Positions 26,048-34,736 of a stretch of 64,000 bases of DNA are shown here, piece after piece. Positions within the stretch are counted from its first letter, which is position 1. Every line of letters starts with the position of its first letter. This DNA comes from an uncultured Kiritimatiellota bacterium (GTDB lineage: Bacteria > Verrucomicrobiota > Kiritimatiellia > RFP12 > UBA1067): positions 52,406-116,405 of the forward strand of contig CAKTYZ010000010.1 of assembly GCA_934635225.1 (NCBI GenBank), given 5' to 3'. A program made the position numbers and the translations under genes. Below the pieces are notes generated by a model. The model made no database searches, was not told where the DNA came from, and was given only the letters and a program-made list of their open reading frames with translations.

Positions 26048-27514
26048 TCACTTCCAGACGTCACTCGGCAGACGCACGACGAGGGAGCGTCGGAAGGCGG
26101 GAAGTGTCGGACCCTGAGCCTTCACGCTCCGATCCTCCCACGGAAGGTAGCACGCCATCTCCCCGATCAGGGGCGACGGCAGCGCTTCGCCCTCGACCGG
26201 CTTCGCCGCATTGCCCTCGACCAGTTCGGACCTCCAGTCGCTCGCCTTGTCGCGGCACCAAAGAACGGTCGTCCTCTTGCCCCGAAGCCCGTAGACCCGC
26301 ACGCGCCGCGTCTCGGTCTTGAAGGGGCGGAAGTCCTCCGCGATCGGGTCCAGCCCCTCAATGGCTTTCGCAAAGCGCGCGTAGTGATGCCAAAGGCCGT
26401 TTGGCGCCACATAGCTATCCCAATGCCAGAACTGCCCGCAACCGGCGGAGCCGGCGAAAAACGGCGCGAAAAGCGCGTCATGCAACAGCGTCCCCTCGCG
26501 GTCTTGCGCGTACAGGATCGAGGGGCCCGTATGGTTCGGTTTCACCGCGCCGACTTCGGCGAGAAGGACGGGCTTGCGCGGATTGCGGTCGCGGAGTTCC
26601 CGCACCGCATCGGCCGCGAGAACGTCCATCGGCCCGCGACAGACGTCTAACTCGCCACCGCAATCAAGATAGCGATGCACCTGCAGAAAGTCATTGCCTT
26701 CCATCGTGCAGATATAGTCGTAGTAGTCGAACATGTCCGGACTCGAAAAGCTGCCGAGGTTCTGTGTCGTCATCTGACGGGGGAACATCCGGCGCAAGTC
26801 ACGCATCAAGCGATCGCTCCACGGCCCCACATCGTTGCGCCACGGGCCAATGCAGCCGATCTCATTCCACGGTTCCCAGGCGATGACGGCCGGCGAATCG
26901 CCAAGACCGAGACGGGCAAGCTCGCGCACCTTGCCCATATAGATCTCATAGCATCGCTCACTGTGCAGAAACGCATGCAGATCCGCGGCATAGGGCGCAT
27001 AGAGCGAACGGTTGAAGAACGCGGCGTAGCGTCCCGTGCCCTCCTGTCCCTTCGGAAAGACCGTGCGAAAGCTCTCCAGCGTCAGTTTCAGCTTCAGCCC
27101 CAGTCGCTCGCACCGCCGTATGACACGCGTCAGGGTCTCGACGGCCGTCGGGTCGAATTCGCCGGGCCTTTCCGGCATGATCTCAAAGAACGCATGGCCG
27201 AGCCAAAGGCGGACATAATTGCCGCCTGCCGCCGCGAAGCGGTCAAGCCAACCCTCGAATTCGGCGCGAAGCGCCTCAAGATTCGCACCCGTCGGGAGGC
27301 CGTCTTCCGTACGGGAGAAGCAGATGTTGAGGCCAATCGGAACCCAGGCCTTCCCATCTGCACCCGCAAAATAGCGCGGCACGTCCGCCGAGACGCGCAC
27401 ACCCCCGCCCGTCAGCGGCGCATTTTCCGCCGCCCGCACGGTCACGCCCGCACCAAGCGCAAAGGCGACGGCAAGGCCGACCAAAAGCCGCGACACCAAG
27501 ATTTTCGTTTTCAT
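26048..27514 (-). CDS. Secreted GH5-like clan GH-A glycosidase
   Basis: This is a 488-residue exported TIM-barrel hydrolase. A signal peptide (MKTKILVSRLLVGLAVAFALGAGVTVRAA) is followed by a GH5-type barrel. GGNYVRLWLGHAFFE is the early Arg-containing strand and AWEPWNEIG near residue 216 carries the acid/base Glu. FLQVHRYLD is the conserved His/Tyr strand, and VLLAEVGA near residue 315 carries the nucleophile Glu. FAGSAGCGQFWHWDSY is the late Trp strand. This resembles mannanase- or glucanase-like GH5 subfamilies; the substrate cannot be fixed. It is the first gene of a three-gene operon, with a ribosome-like AAAGGG upstream of the ATG and a promoter/operator at 27600-27665. Confidence 0.85.
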   Translation of the reverse strand: MKTKILVSRLLVGLAVAFALGAGVTVRAAENAPLTGGGVRVSADVPRYFAGADGKAWVPIGLNICFSRTEDGLPTGANLEALRAEFEGWLDRFAAAGGNYVRLWLGHAFFEIMPERPGEFDPTAVETLTRVIRRCERLGLKLKLTLESFRTVFPKGQEGTGRYAAFFNRSLYAPYAADLHAFLHSERCYEIYMGKVRELARLGLGDSPAVIAWEPWNEIGCIGPWRNDVGPWSDRLMRDLRRMFPRQMTTQNLGSFSSPDMFDYYDYICTMEGNDFLQVHRYLDCGGELDVCRGPMDVLAADAVRELRDRNPRKPVLLAEVGAVKPNHTGPSILYAQDREGTLLHDALFAPFFAGSAGCGQFWHWDSYVAPNGLWHHYARFAKAIEGLDPIAEDFRPFKTETRRVRVYGLRGKRTTVLWCRDKASDWRSELVEGNAAKPVEGEALPSPLIGEMACYLPWEDRSVKAQGPTLPAFRRSLVVRLPSDVWK

Positions 27515-27599
27515 GGACGAGACGCCCTTTCGTTATCCTTTCACGAACCAAGAACCCGGCAGAATCAAGCGAGGGAAACGCACAACATTCCCTTGCACA

Positions 27600-27665
27600 T
27601 TCGGAATGATAGCATAACACGCCTGTCCCCCGCAACAAAACGAAAACCATCCGAATCGTCCGAAT
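27600..27665 (-). promoter_or_regulatory. Promoter and tandem operator of the GH5 operon
   Basis: The plus strand reads CATCCGAATCGTCCGAAT (27648-27665), then CCGCAACAA 12 nt further in (minus-strand TTGTTG as -35), then a -10 TATGCT about 16 bp on. It parallels the sequence upstream of the esterase-GH106 gene in order, spacing and sequence although the neighbouring DNA is not coding. It is likely bound by the adjacent GntR/LacI-type regulator. Confidence 0.6.
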
Positions 27666-27689
27666 CGCGCGGACGGGGGGAAAGGCTCG

Positions 27690-28802
27690 TCACGCCGAGA
27701 AGCTTCGTCCGTCGACGAACCGATGCGGATTGTCGTAGCGGCCCAGCGTTCCCGTGCGCAGCCACGCCAACGCGCAGCGCGCGATCTCGCGGCCGTCGCG
27801 GCACGGGTCGAATTCAACCCGCGCCAAGTCGCCGAACGGGAACATTCCCGACCCCTTGTTCGCATAGACGACGAGGCGCGTCTCGCGCGGACAGGAAATG
27901 CCCCGGCGGCGGAACGCCTCGCAGACGCCGTGCGCCAGGTAGTCGTCGCTCACGTAGACCGCGTCCGGAAGCGAACCGCGTCTAATCCGCCGCTCGGTCG
28001 CGACACGCGCCGCCTCCGCGATGTCGTCGAGCGAATGGTTCTCGGCAAGCGGCACGGACAGGCGTTCGACAAAAACGCCCGCGCGCTCGAAGACATGGTC
28101 CGCGCGGACATACGTGTCAACGCCAAAGTCAACCTGCAAGACCGAGCGAACGCCCGCGCGCACGCACGCCGCAACCATGTCCGAAATCGCGCCGTCCACA
28201 TTGTGGCAGAGGTTGCCCGCAAATCGTCCCGGCGAGCGCGACAAGTTCCCCAACGTGAGCGTCGCGTACGGACAGCCGCAAGAAGCCAGGTGGCTTGTCA
28301 CCACCGTGCGCCGGCTTGACGACACGCGAACGACCGCCAGGTCGGGCCGCTGCCGCAAGGCCTCCTGCAGCGGTCGAAGATACGGCGTCTCGCGCGAGTC
28401 AGCCCCCAGCACGACCGACAGGACGCGATGGCCCTGACGCTGGATCGCGTGTGCGCACTCCACCATGCTGATGCGCGAGCAGAACGAGCCGAGGTTTGCG
28501 GTCTCGACATCGAGAACCAGCATCTGACGACGCTCCTGCGGGACCGCGAGGACGACATGGCCGCGCCGGGGCTTTCCCGCAACCAACCGGTCGGACGCCA
28601 AGTCGCGCAACGCGGCCCTGACCACGCATTCGCTCACCTTGAGGCCCTGAGCCAACGCCTCTCGCGACGGCAGGGACTCGCCGACCTTCAGGATGCCGTT
28701 CCGAATCGCCTCCCTCAAGCCGTGCGACACCTGGTCCGTCAAGGACTCGGGCCGACTTGAATCGACCGCAAACCCCAGCTGCTTCCCCGCGCACGCTTTC
28801 AT
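27690..28802 (-). CDS. GntR-type HTH with LacI-like sugar sensor domain
   Basis: This is a 370-residue regulator. Residues about 15-85 are a GntR winged helix-turn-helix (LTDQVSHGLREAIRNGILKVGE, then SLPSREALAQGLKVSECVVRAALRDL). The rest is a LacI/GalR-type ligand-binding domain (VYVSDDYLAHGVCEAFRRRGI is the typical late strand-helix), like AraR of Bacillus. It probably controls the adjacent saccharolytic operons through the ATCCGAATC tandem sites. The ATG at 28802 overlaps the TGA of the upstream leader ORF (ATGA), which favours it over the in-frame TTG at 28811. No ribosome site is visible, so translation is probably coupled. Confidence 0.88.
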   Translation of the reverse strand: MKACAGKQLGFAVDSSRPESLTDQVSHGLREAIRNGILKVGESLPSREALAQGLKVSECVVRAALRDLASDRLVAGKPRRGHVVLAVPQERRQMLVLDVETANLGSFCSRISMVECAHAIQRQGHRVLSVVLGADSRETPYLRPLQEALRQRPDLAVVRVSSSRRTVVTSHLASCGCPYATLTLGNLSRSPGRFAGNLCHNVDGAISDMVAACVRAGVRSVLQVDFGVDTYVRADHVFERAGVFVERLSVPLAENHSLDDIAEAARVATERRIRRGSLPDAVYVSDDYLAHGVCEAFRRRGISCPRETRLVVYANKGSGMFPFGDLARVEFDPCRDGREIARCALAWLRTGTLGRYDNPHRFVDGRSFSA

Positions 28803-28957
28803 GAGAAGCAACGGCGCGTTTGCATTCGCCGGCGCGGAGACGGATGCGAACGTCGCGTTCGCGGTCGATTTCGAGACGCTGACGCGAGGAGGGTCAAAAC
28901 GACCGCGCGCCGCGCCGCAAGGGGAAGCAGGAACAGGATGGCAAGGACTTTCTTCAT
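28799..28957 (-). CDS. Possible 52-residue leader ORF coupled to the GntR-type gene
   Basis: A small ORF starts 15 nt after a perfect TATAAT. Its product begins with a hydrophobic signal-like stretch (MKKVLAILFLLPLAA) and ends in an arginine-rich tail. Its TGA overlaps the ATG of the regulator by the sequence ATGA. No homologue is recognised. It may be a leader peptide giving translational coupling, or a decayed secreted protein whose promoter now drives the regulator. The remaining gap 28958-29033 holds only the promoter. Confidence 0.4.
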   Translation of the reverse strand: MKKVLAILFLLPLAARRAVVLTLLASASRNRPRTRRSHPSPRRRMQTRRCFS

Positions 28958-28972
28958 GTCGTCTGTCCGTGC

Positions 28973-28978
28973 ATTATA
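28973..28978 (-). promoter_or_regulatory. -10 of the leader ORF / GntR-type gene
   Basis: A perfect TATAAT on the minus strand within TTTTGGTATAAT, a sequence repeated before smc, scpA and the truncated gene at 63344. Confidence 0.6.
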
Positions 28979-29033
28979 CCAAAACGTCCGATCTCCTGCC
29001 GAAAAGTCGAGAACCATTCCAAGGCCTGCTGAC

Positions 29034-30653
29034 TTAGCCCTGCGACTTCACTTCCGTGCGCCGCGGCAGGTCCTGGCGTGACACGACGGCGCCGTCCCGA
29101 AGGACGAAAAAGCCCGCGCCGAAGCCGTAACGCGTGCCGTCGCGGTCCCAGACGACCGAGATGTCGTGCCCGCGCCAGCGGACGCCCTCGACGCGCAGAT
29201 ACGTCCAGTCCGACGGGAACAGCGGCGCGACGACAAGCGAACCGTCCCCCTGCGGACGGATGCCGACCAGCTCACCCAGCACAAGATCGCAGAACGTCGA
29301 GTGGTTGTAGTCCTTGCCGCGTTCAGGAATGCGGTTCCTTGGGTCGCGCGCGAGCATCGTGCGCGAAATCCAGTCGCCCGTGTCGGGATTCTGCACTTCG
29401 TCAATCCACGGCAAAATGCGCCCGTCGGCCGTGCGGCGCATGTGGGCGGCGGCGTACCGGCGCAGCGCAATCACGAAATCCCCAAGCGTCCGCGCGCCCG
29501 CCGTGCCGACGCGCAGCGCCTCGCCGAGCGCCGTCAGGGCAATCGAGGTCGCATACGGCCATGACGGCCCGTTCCACTGGCAAGGATGTCCCGCATAGGA
29601 AATCGCGAAGCCGGGCGTGCGGCGTTCCGGGAACGTGAGCCCCCACGGCGCGGCGAACCCCTCTGGATCGGCGAACGGTTCCCACGCGGCTTCGCATCCT
29701 TTCAAGTCGAGTCCGAAATACCACGGCGCGTAGCCGTTCAGCTCCTTCACCGTGCCGCGCACGCCGTTCGTCGCGACCGTCATGAAGAACTGCCGCTGAG
29801 GGTCCCAGAGGCGCTCCTTGACCGCCGCCGCCAACGCCGCCGCTTTCGACGCGAACCGCATCGCCGTGGCCGCGTCGCCCGCCCGCGCCGCGAGCGCGGC
29901 GATCGTCCGCGCCTCGCCGCACATCGCCGCGTTCACGAGCGGACGCGCCCCGTCGCCCGCAAGCGCGAGTTCGGACCCCTCGTAATTGCACGTCGTCTCA
30001 AAAAGGCCTCCCTTCAGCCCCATCGGGAACGTGCCCGTGCCGGGGAAGACGCGGCAATCCCATCCCGTCTCCCACGCCTCATAGTTCCGCACGAGCGCGG
30101 ACAGGTGATTCGTCGCGAACGCCGCGTCACCGTCCATGTCGGCGAGCTTCAGCACCGAGTCGGCGATCCAGCTGACGTACGCGCCCGGTCCGTTCAGGCG
30201 GCCGCCGTCCTTCGGACGCAGCCAAAACGCGGCGTAGTCCCTCAGCGGCGTGCGGTCACGCAGCCAGCGCCCTTCGCGAAAGTGGTGACCAAGCGCACAA
30301 CTGATCGTGTTGTACCGTCCCGCCCAGCTGACGTCCGGCAGAAACTCCGTGACGACCCACCCATCCGGCGTGTGGCGCAAATGCTTGCGATACGTCCACC
30401 AGCGGAAATAATACGTCCGCTCAATGTCCGCGTCAGGACACGCGAAGCGCGGCGCGTTCTTCAGGAGGAACGCCTCCGCCGCCGCGTTCGGAATGGCGTT
30501 CGTGTAGCGCTCGTCGTCCGTCGCGTTGAACGCCCGCACGTAGTCCGCAAGCGTCGCGTCCAGTGACGGCCTTTGGGCTTCAACCGCCGCCGTGACCTTT
30601 GGGCAGGGCAGGACCGCGCACAAGACCTGCAAAGACATGAGCTTGATAATCAT
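29034..30653 (-). CDS. Secreted MGH1-like (alpha/alpha)6-barrel glycoside hydrolase
   Basis: This is a 539-residue exported protein resembling the mannosylglycerate hydrolase/GH63-type family. The ATG at 30653 has AAAGGAAAGGAAAA upstream and begins a signal peptide (MIIKLMSLQVLCAVLPCPKVTAA). Long reading-frame extension upstream of this ATG is the antisense-free shadow of the next gene. Family features are RYNTISCALGHHFREGRWL, GPGAYVSWIADSVL, LKGGLFETTCNYEGSE, CQWNGPSWPYATSIAL and the late NHSTFCDLVLGELVGIRPQ. In GH63-like enzymes the acids of GPGAYVSW..D and of the late strand are catalytic. The substrate is probably an alpha-glycoside. The gene lies 44 bp after the double-headed hydrolase gene. 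Confidence 0.8.
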   Translation of the reverse strand: MIIKLMSLQVLCAVLPCPKVTAAVEAQRPSLDATLADYVRAFNATDDERYTNAIPNAAAEAFLLKNAPRFACPDADIERTYYFRWWTYRKHLRHTPDGWVVTEFLPDVSWAGRYNTISCALGHHFREGRWLRDRTPLRDYAAFWLRPKDGGRLNGPGAYVSWIADSVLKLADMDGDAAFATNHLSALVRNYEAWETGWDCRVFPGTGTFPMGLKGGLFETTCNYEGSELALAGDGARPLVNAAMCGEARTIAALAARAGDAATAMRFASKAAALAAAVKERLWDPQRQFFMTVATNGVRGTVKELNGYAPWYFGLDLKGCEAAWEPFADPEGFAAPWGLTFPERRTPGFAISYAGHPCQWNGPSWPYATSIALTALGEALRVGTAGARTLGDFVIALRRYAAAHMRRTADGRILPWIDEVQNPDTGDWISRTMLARDPRNRIPERGKDYNHSTFCDLVLGELVGIRPQGDGSLVVAPLFPSDWTYLRVEGVRWRGHDISVVWDRDGTRYGFGAGFFVLRDGAVVSRQDLPRRTEVKSQG

Positions 30654-30697
30654 CGTTTTCCTTTCCTTTCTGTGATTGTCCAATGTTTCAAAGCCTT

Positions 30698-32344
30698 TTA
30701 CGGCGCGTCCCGGCGCCAGAGGTCGGCGAGCGCGGCGTCGTAGAGCGGGTTCAGGTACTCCGGGTCGATCGCCTCGCGCGGCGCGAGGCGGCGCGTGTCG
30801 TCCTCGCCCCAGAGTGCGCAGGGCGCGCCGGAGGCGACCGCAGCAAAGAACGCCCGCGCGAGGGCGAGGGCCGTCGCGTCGGGTGCGTGCCCGCCCCGCG
30901 TCGGCTTCCAGACGAGAGGCCCGCCCGCCTCGCGGTAGCGGCAGACGAACGTGCGCCCGAGCGCGAATCGCCCCTCGTCGCCAACGCCGCAGCTGACGAG
31001 CGCGGGCGCGCCCGCGCGGGGCGGCGGCTCCGGGAAGACGCCGCAGCCGTGGACGGCCCACGCCGCGACGGGGAACGGCGGGCGCGCCTGGAGGAGCGCG
31101 GCGAGCTGCCCGCCCGCCGAGTAGCCGTAGAGGAAGACGGGCAGCGGGCGGACGCCGTGGCGGCGGCGCAGGGCCTCGACCGAGAGCCGCAGGACCTCCG
31201 CCGACCCGCGCGCGGGATCCCGCCAGTCGCCCTCGGCGAACGAGGGCGCGACGAGGCACCAGCCGCGCGCGACCGCCCACTTCGCAAAGCCGAGTTCGCG
31301 GACGGCCTTCGCTCCCTTCCAGCCGCGCCCGCCGAGGAGGACAAGGACACGGGCGTCGGCGCGCACGCCGTCCGGGACGACGAGGACGACCTCGACGCCC
31401 CGCACCGCCTCGGACGAGACACGGGGCTTGCGCCGCCCCTCGGCGCGTCCGGGCGCGCCCCACGCGGCGGCGACCGCCTCGGACGGCAGCTCGACGCGGT
31501 CCTCCGGCATGACGTCGGCGGCCTCCGGCGAGCCCGCCGGGTGGTAGGTGCCGTCCGCGTCGTCGCCGACGAAGACCAGGGCGGAAGACGGGAGCGGCGT
31601 CCCTCCGAGGTCTTCGGGATGCGTCCAGTGGTGGTGCGCGAGGAACTCCCGCGCGAGGCGGGCGGAGCCCTCCGGCACGTCGTGCGGACGGTTCGGGAAC
31701 GACTTCCAGACGACGGGGACGCCGAGCGCACGGCAGCCGTCCGCGAAGCGTCGGCTCAGGACGTAGCGGGCGGTGTCGGCGTCGCCGCAGGTGACGAGGC
31801 CCACGACGCCGCGCATCTTCGGCGAGGGCTCGTGGAAGACGCCGCAAGCGTGGCTCGCGTAGGCGCGGCAGAGGTCGGGCCGCCACGCGGGGAAGAGGTT
31901 CGCGGCCTGGCTGCCCGCCGAGTAGCCGTAGAAGAGGAGGCCTCGTGCCGCGACGCGGTACCTCGTGGCGAGGGCGTCGAGCGCGTCGAGGAGCGCGCGG
32001 CCCGACCACGCCTTCGGGTCCCAGTAGGCGTCGTCCTTCAGCGTCGGCGCGACGAGGAAGACGCCGTTGAGGTCGGCCCACGCCGTCCAGCCGAGCTTGC
32101 CGGAGACTTCCGGGCGACCGTCGGCGTTGCGTCCGCCGAAGAGGACGAGGACGCGGTGGCGTTCGCGGCGGGAGGGGTCGTAGGAGGACGGCACGCGGTA
32201 CCAGACCTTCACGAGCGGGTTGTTCGGCGCGCGCGTCGGGATCTCGACGCAGCCGATCTCCGGCTCCGCCGCGCGGGCGGGGACAGGCCCCGCCGCAAGC
32301 AGGGCGAGAAGCGCAAGGGCGGGGGCTGTCAGTCTTCCGCGCAT
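30698..32344 (-). CDS. Secreted double-headed alpha/beta hydrolase (two tandem esterase domains)
   Basis: This is a 548-residue exported protein with two homologous alpha/beta-hydrolase domains. The signal peptide is MRGRLTAPALALLALLAAGPVPARAA. Domain 1 (about 45-290) has VLVLFGGRNADG as oxyanion strand and FYGYSAGSQ with the nucleophile Ser near residue 140. Domain 2 (about 310-530) has VLVLLGGRGWKG and FLYGYSAGGQ with Ser near residue 411. Candidate His residues lie in FPNRPHDVPEG and TRGGHAPDA. Both resemble PHB-depolymerase or feruloyl-esterase-type (CE1-like) enzymes. Both copies keep the catalytic Ser, so both may be active. The gene is very GC-rich. The ATG lies within the 3' end of the ligase-like gene (16-bp overlap). 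Confidence 0.8.
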   Translation of the reverse strand: MRGRLTAPALALLALLAAGPVPARAAEPEIGCVEIPTRAPNNPLVKVWYRVPSSYDPSRRERHRVLVLFGGRNADGRPEVSGKLGWTAWADLNGVFLVAPTLKDDAYWDPKAWSGRALLDALDALATRYRVAARGLLFYGYSAGSQAANLFPAWRPDLCRAYASHACGVFHEPSPKMRGVVGLVTCGDADTARYVLSRRFADGCRALGVPVVWKSFPNRPHDVPEGSARLAREFLAHHHWTHPEDLGGTPLPSSALVFVGDDADGTYHPAGSPEAADVMPEDRVELPSEAVAAAWGAPGRAEGRRKPRVSSEAVRGVEVVLVVPDGVRADARVLVLLGGRGWKGAKAVRELGFAKWAVARGWCLVAPSFAEGDWRDPARGSAEVLRLSVEALRRRHGVRPLPVFLYGYSAGGQLAALLQARPPFPVAAWAVHGCGVFPEPPPRAGAPALVSCGVGDEGRFALGRTFVCRYREAGGPLVWKPTRGGHAPDATALALARAFFAAVASGAPCALWGEDDTRRLAPREAIDPEYLNPLYDAALADLWRRDAP

Positions 32345-33564
32345 GTGACGGGGACGCCTTTCGGGACGAGGTAGGCCCACTCGCGGCAGTCGCCGAAGAG
32401 CAGGACGCAACGGACGGACGAGAGATCGAGGCCGCGCGGGAAGCGCGTGACGGGGCGGACGGGGACGAGCGCGTCCGCGCCGGAAGCGGCGTAGCCGCCT
32501 TGGACGCGCGGCGCGTCCCCCGGCGACACGCACCGCGCCGCGAGCACGAACGCCCCCGCGAACAGGACAGGCATGCCTATGGCGTTCAACGCGGAGGCAA
32601 CGGAGGAGGGGAGGCACGGAGTCTTTCTGACAGGATTTACAGGATTCACAGGATTTGAGAGGCGCGGCGCGCCACTCTCCACAACCCTGTCAATCTTGTC
32701 AATCCTGTCTAAACCATCCTCTCCCTCTCCGCGCCTCCGCTCCTCAAAACCCTCCGTGTTGAACGCCGTAGGCCTTCCAACAAACGCAGACATCATGATC
32801 AGCCGAACGCCGAAGACGACGAACAGCGCAAGCGTCAGCCACGACAGGATCCAGTTCGCTGCGCCGAGCCCGCCCTGCTCGGCGAAATCGAACAGCACGG
32901 GCCAGTCAAAGACGGTCGAGGCGCACGCCGAGAGGACGAGCCCCGCGAACGCGAGGCCGACGCGCGGGCTCCGGCGGACGACGCAGAGGGCGAGCGCGAG
33001 GAACGCGAAATGCGCCCAGCCGACGAGCCACCCGCCCTCGGCGAGGAGCGTCAGGTGGGAACTGACAAGCGTGCGGACATCAGGCACGTCGCCCGGCAGG
33101 AGGAACGCCGAGGCGAGCGCGCCCGAATTGCCGAGGCCCACGCCGTCCGGGTTCGCCGCGAAGAGCCGCAGCCCCGCGAGCCAGATCTTCGGGCGGTTCA
33201 GGACCGAGCCGTCGAGCGCAAGGCGCGGGGCCAGCCACCAGAAGGACAGGCCGACCGCCAGCGCGGCGACCGCCGCCTTGCCGAGCCACGAGAAAAGACG
33301 GCCTCTGGAATCAACCCTTTGGTCTCTGAATCTCATTCGGCTACCCCTTCTCATCGCCCACCACGCCGCTCCCTCCAAAGCCGCGACGAGAAGCCCCGTC
33401 CGCGACTGCGTCAGGAGCAGCGCCGCGAACAGCCCCGCCGCGAGGCCACGCCCGGCCCACGCCGCCCGCTGCCACCCCCAACACAGCGGCAACAGCGCGC
33501 AGACCAGCGCCGCCGCGTGGTTTGGGTTGTGAAAGCCGAAGGTGAGACGATCAACGTTCATCAT
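32329..33564 (-). CDS. O-antigen ligase/polymerase-like membrane protein, apparently N-truncated
   Basis: This is a 411-residue multi-pass protein. It begins almost directly with FGFHNPNHAAALVCALLP and LLTQSRTGLLVA, motifs of the Wzy_C/WaaL (O-antigen ligase) family that normally lie in the middle of the protein, so roughly the first five membrane spans are missing. Several hydrophobic segments follow (AAVAALAVGLSFWWLAP, LVGWAHFAFLALALCVV, ILSWLTLALFVVFGVRL). A 187-bp inverted-repeat element (32581-32767) is translated as a polar low-complexity insert (SNPVNPVNPVRKT) before the last span. No good ribosome site precedes the ATG. The truncation and insert make activity doubtful. Its first 20 codons reappear at the start of two Rhs tip cassettes downstream. 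Confidence 0.6.
   Translation of the reverse strand: MMNVDRLTFGFHNPNHAAALVCALLPLCWGWQRAAWAGRGLAAGLFAALLLTQSRTGLLVAALEGAAWWAMRRGSRMRFRDQRVDSRGRLFSWLGKAAVAALAVGLSFWWLAPRLALDGSVLNRPKIWLAGLRLFAANPDGVGLGNSGALASAFLLPGDVPDVRTLVSSHLTLLAEGGWLVGWAHFAFLALALCVVRRSPRVGLAFAGLVLSACASTVFDWPVLFDFAEQGGLGAANWILSWLTLALFVVFGVRLIMMSAFVGRPTAFNTEGFEERRRGEGEDGLDRIDKIDRVVESGAPRLSNPVNPVNPVRKTPCLPSSVASALNAIGMPVLFAGAFVLAARCVSPGDAPRVQGGYAASGADALVPVRPVTRFPRGLDLSSVRCVLLFGDCREWAYLVPKGVPVTCAED
32581..32767. repeat. 187-bp inverted-repeat element inside the ligase-like gene
   Basis: Ends GGCGTTCAACGCGGAGG (32581-32597) and its inverted copy (32751-32767) match at 16 of 17 bases. The interior contains short direct repeats of the type ACAGGATTTACAGGATTCAC and, on the other side, TTGTCAATCCTGTC. 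Such CACGGAG/CAGGAT-rich sequences occur as dispersed intergenic repeats in many environmental bacteria. Here the open reading frame runs through it. Confidence 0.75.
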
Positions 33565-33692
33565 GGCAATCGAAGCGATGTTCTTAGTCTATCGCGTTTA
33601 GATATCATAAGGCACATCCCTCTCAGTCTCAACGAATGACCCGCTATTTGCATCGCGTAATCTCCCGTAACGACGCTTTCATGCATGCATTT

Positions 33693-33989
33693 TCAATTTT
33701 GCAACACACGCTCCCACTTAATAAAGAATTCAGATGAGCCATTCTTGAGGACATTTTTATCTGTAAGTGATTGACCAAGCACATCTTTTGCGTCCCTCAT
33801 GTACTGCTTGACCAAAGCCTCATCTCTTGATGACGAAAGCCGCTCATAAAGGTCAAAGTAGCCTTCCAAACAGATTCGAATTCTCATATTGTTGGCACTA
33901 CGGTCTGACATCGCCCTAAGGGAGCGACAAAACCAACCCAGCGCAAATGAGATACAGAAAACGCCTACCAACACCACGGTCTTCTTCAT
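33693..33989 (-). CDS. Small membrane-anchored protein, candidate immunity gene of Rhs tip A
   Basis: This is a 98-residue protein with an N-terminal anchor (MKKTVVLVGVFCISFALGWF) and a predicted helical domain outside the cytoplasm (RIRICLEGYFDLYERLSS...). I recognise no family. The ATG at 33989 has AGAGGAA upstream and starts 16 bp after the end of tip cassette A. Position, size and AT-rich composition match those of Rhs immunity genes. It resembles in plan the 86-residue protein at 35091-35351. The region 33565-33692 upstream of the ligase-like gene holds no gene. Confidence 0.5.
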   Translation of the reverse strand: MKKTVVLVGVFCISFALGWFCRSLRAMSDRSANNMRIRICLEGYFDLYERLSSSRDEALVKQYMRDAKDVLGQSLTDKNVLKNGSSEFFIKWERVLQN

Positions 33990-34736
33990 GTGAATTCCTC
34001 TCTGATTATTCGACCATAACACGCCAAGCAATATGTGTATTAAAGACTTTAGCATTCCCTCGCGCGGCCAGTTGCATCAGCCATACGTCATACACCTCGT
34101 CACCGCCTCCCCACAAAGCCGACAACCCAGGAAGATTGGCATTAACGCCCTTATCATGAAAATCATAGGGGTCGTTTATAGAGAAGTTTATCAGCTGGGA
34201 CATTCCTCCATCTGAAATCAAGATATCTTCAACCCAATACGAGACATACACGCCCCCAATGAACCCGACAAATCCATTGATGCCCACGCAGAGCCCGCAA
34301 TAGAAAAGCCTCCTGAGTCATATTTCCCATTCTTGACGTTCCTGACAACAGCTCGAATTTTTTTTCTTGCAGCACCTTTTCCCCCGAAATCTCCGAATAC
34401 GCCAATTCCTGATCTCCCAACTTCCATATGTATCGGAAAAAGAAACTTCGAGTCAAAGGCCTTCCATCAAACAACCCTCCAACCGTCACGCCACCTATTG
34501 AATAAATACTCAACGCTCGGTTTAGTTCATCCAGTTCATCCGACGTAAGCCCAGCTGGATCATATGCCATAGCACCAAACAGATCTACAACCCTTGTCAC
34601 CTCATTTCCGCAATACGCCAGCTGGTTCCACCCATCGGGATACCCCAACGGGTCGGCGGTCTGCCACTTGGCGAGGTCGGCGCGGTAGTTGCGGTAAAGG
34701 AACGCGTAGCCGAGCCCCTCGACCTGCGGCTTGCCC

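Noticed and set aside
28803..28811. TTG at 28811 as the start of the GntR-type regulator
   Set aside because: The ATG at 28802 forms an ATGA overlap with the leader ORF and only three residues would be lost.
30654..32081. N-terminal extension of the MGH1-like glycosidase up to 32081
   Set aside because: The extra 470 residues are an Arg/Pro/Ala-rich shadow of the double-headed hydrolase in another frame. The ATG at 30653 has a ribosome site and signal peptide.
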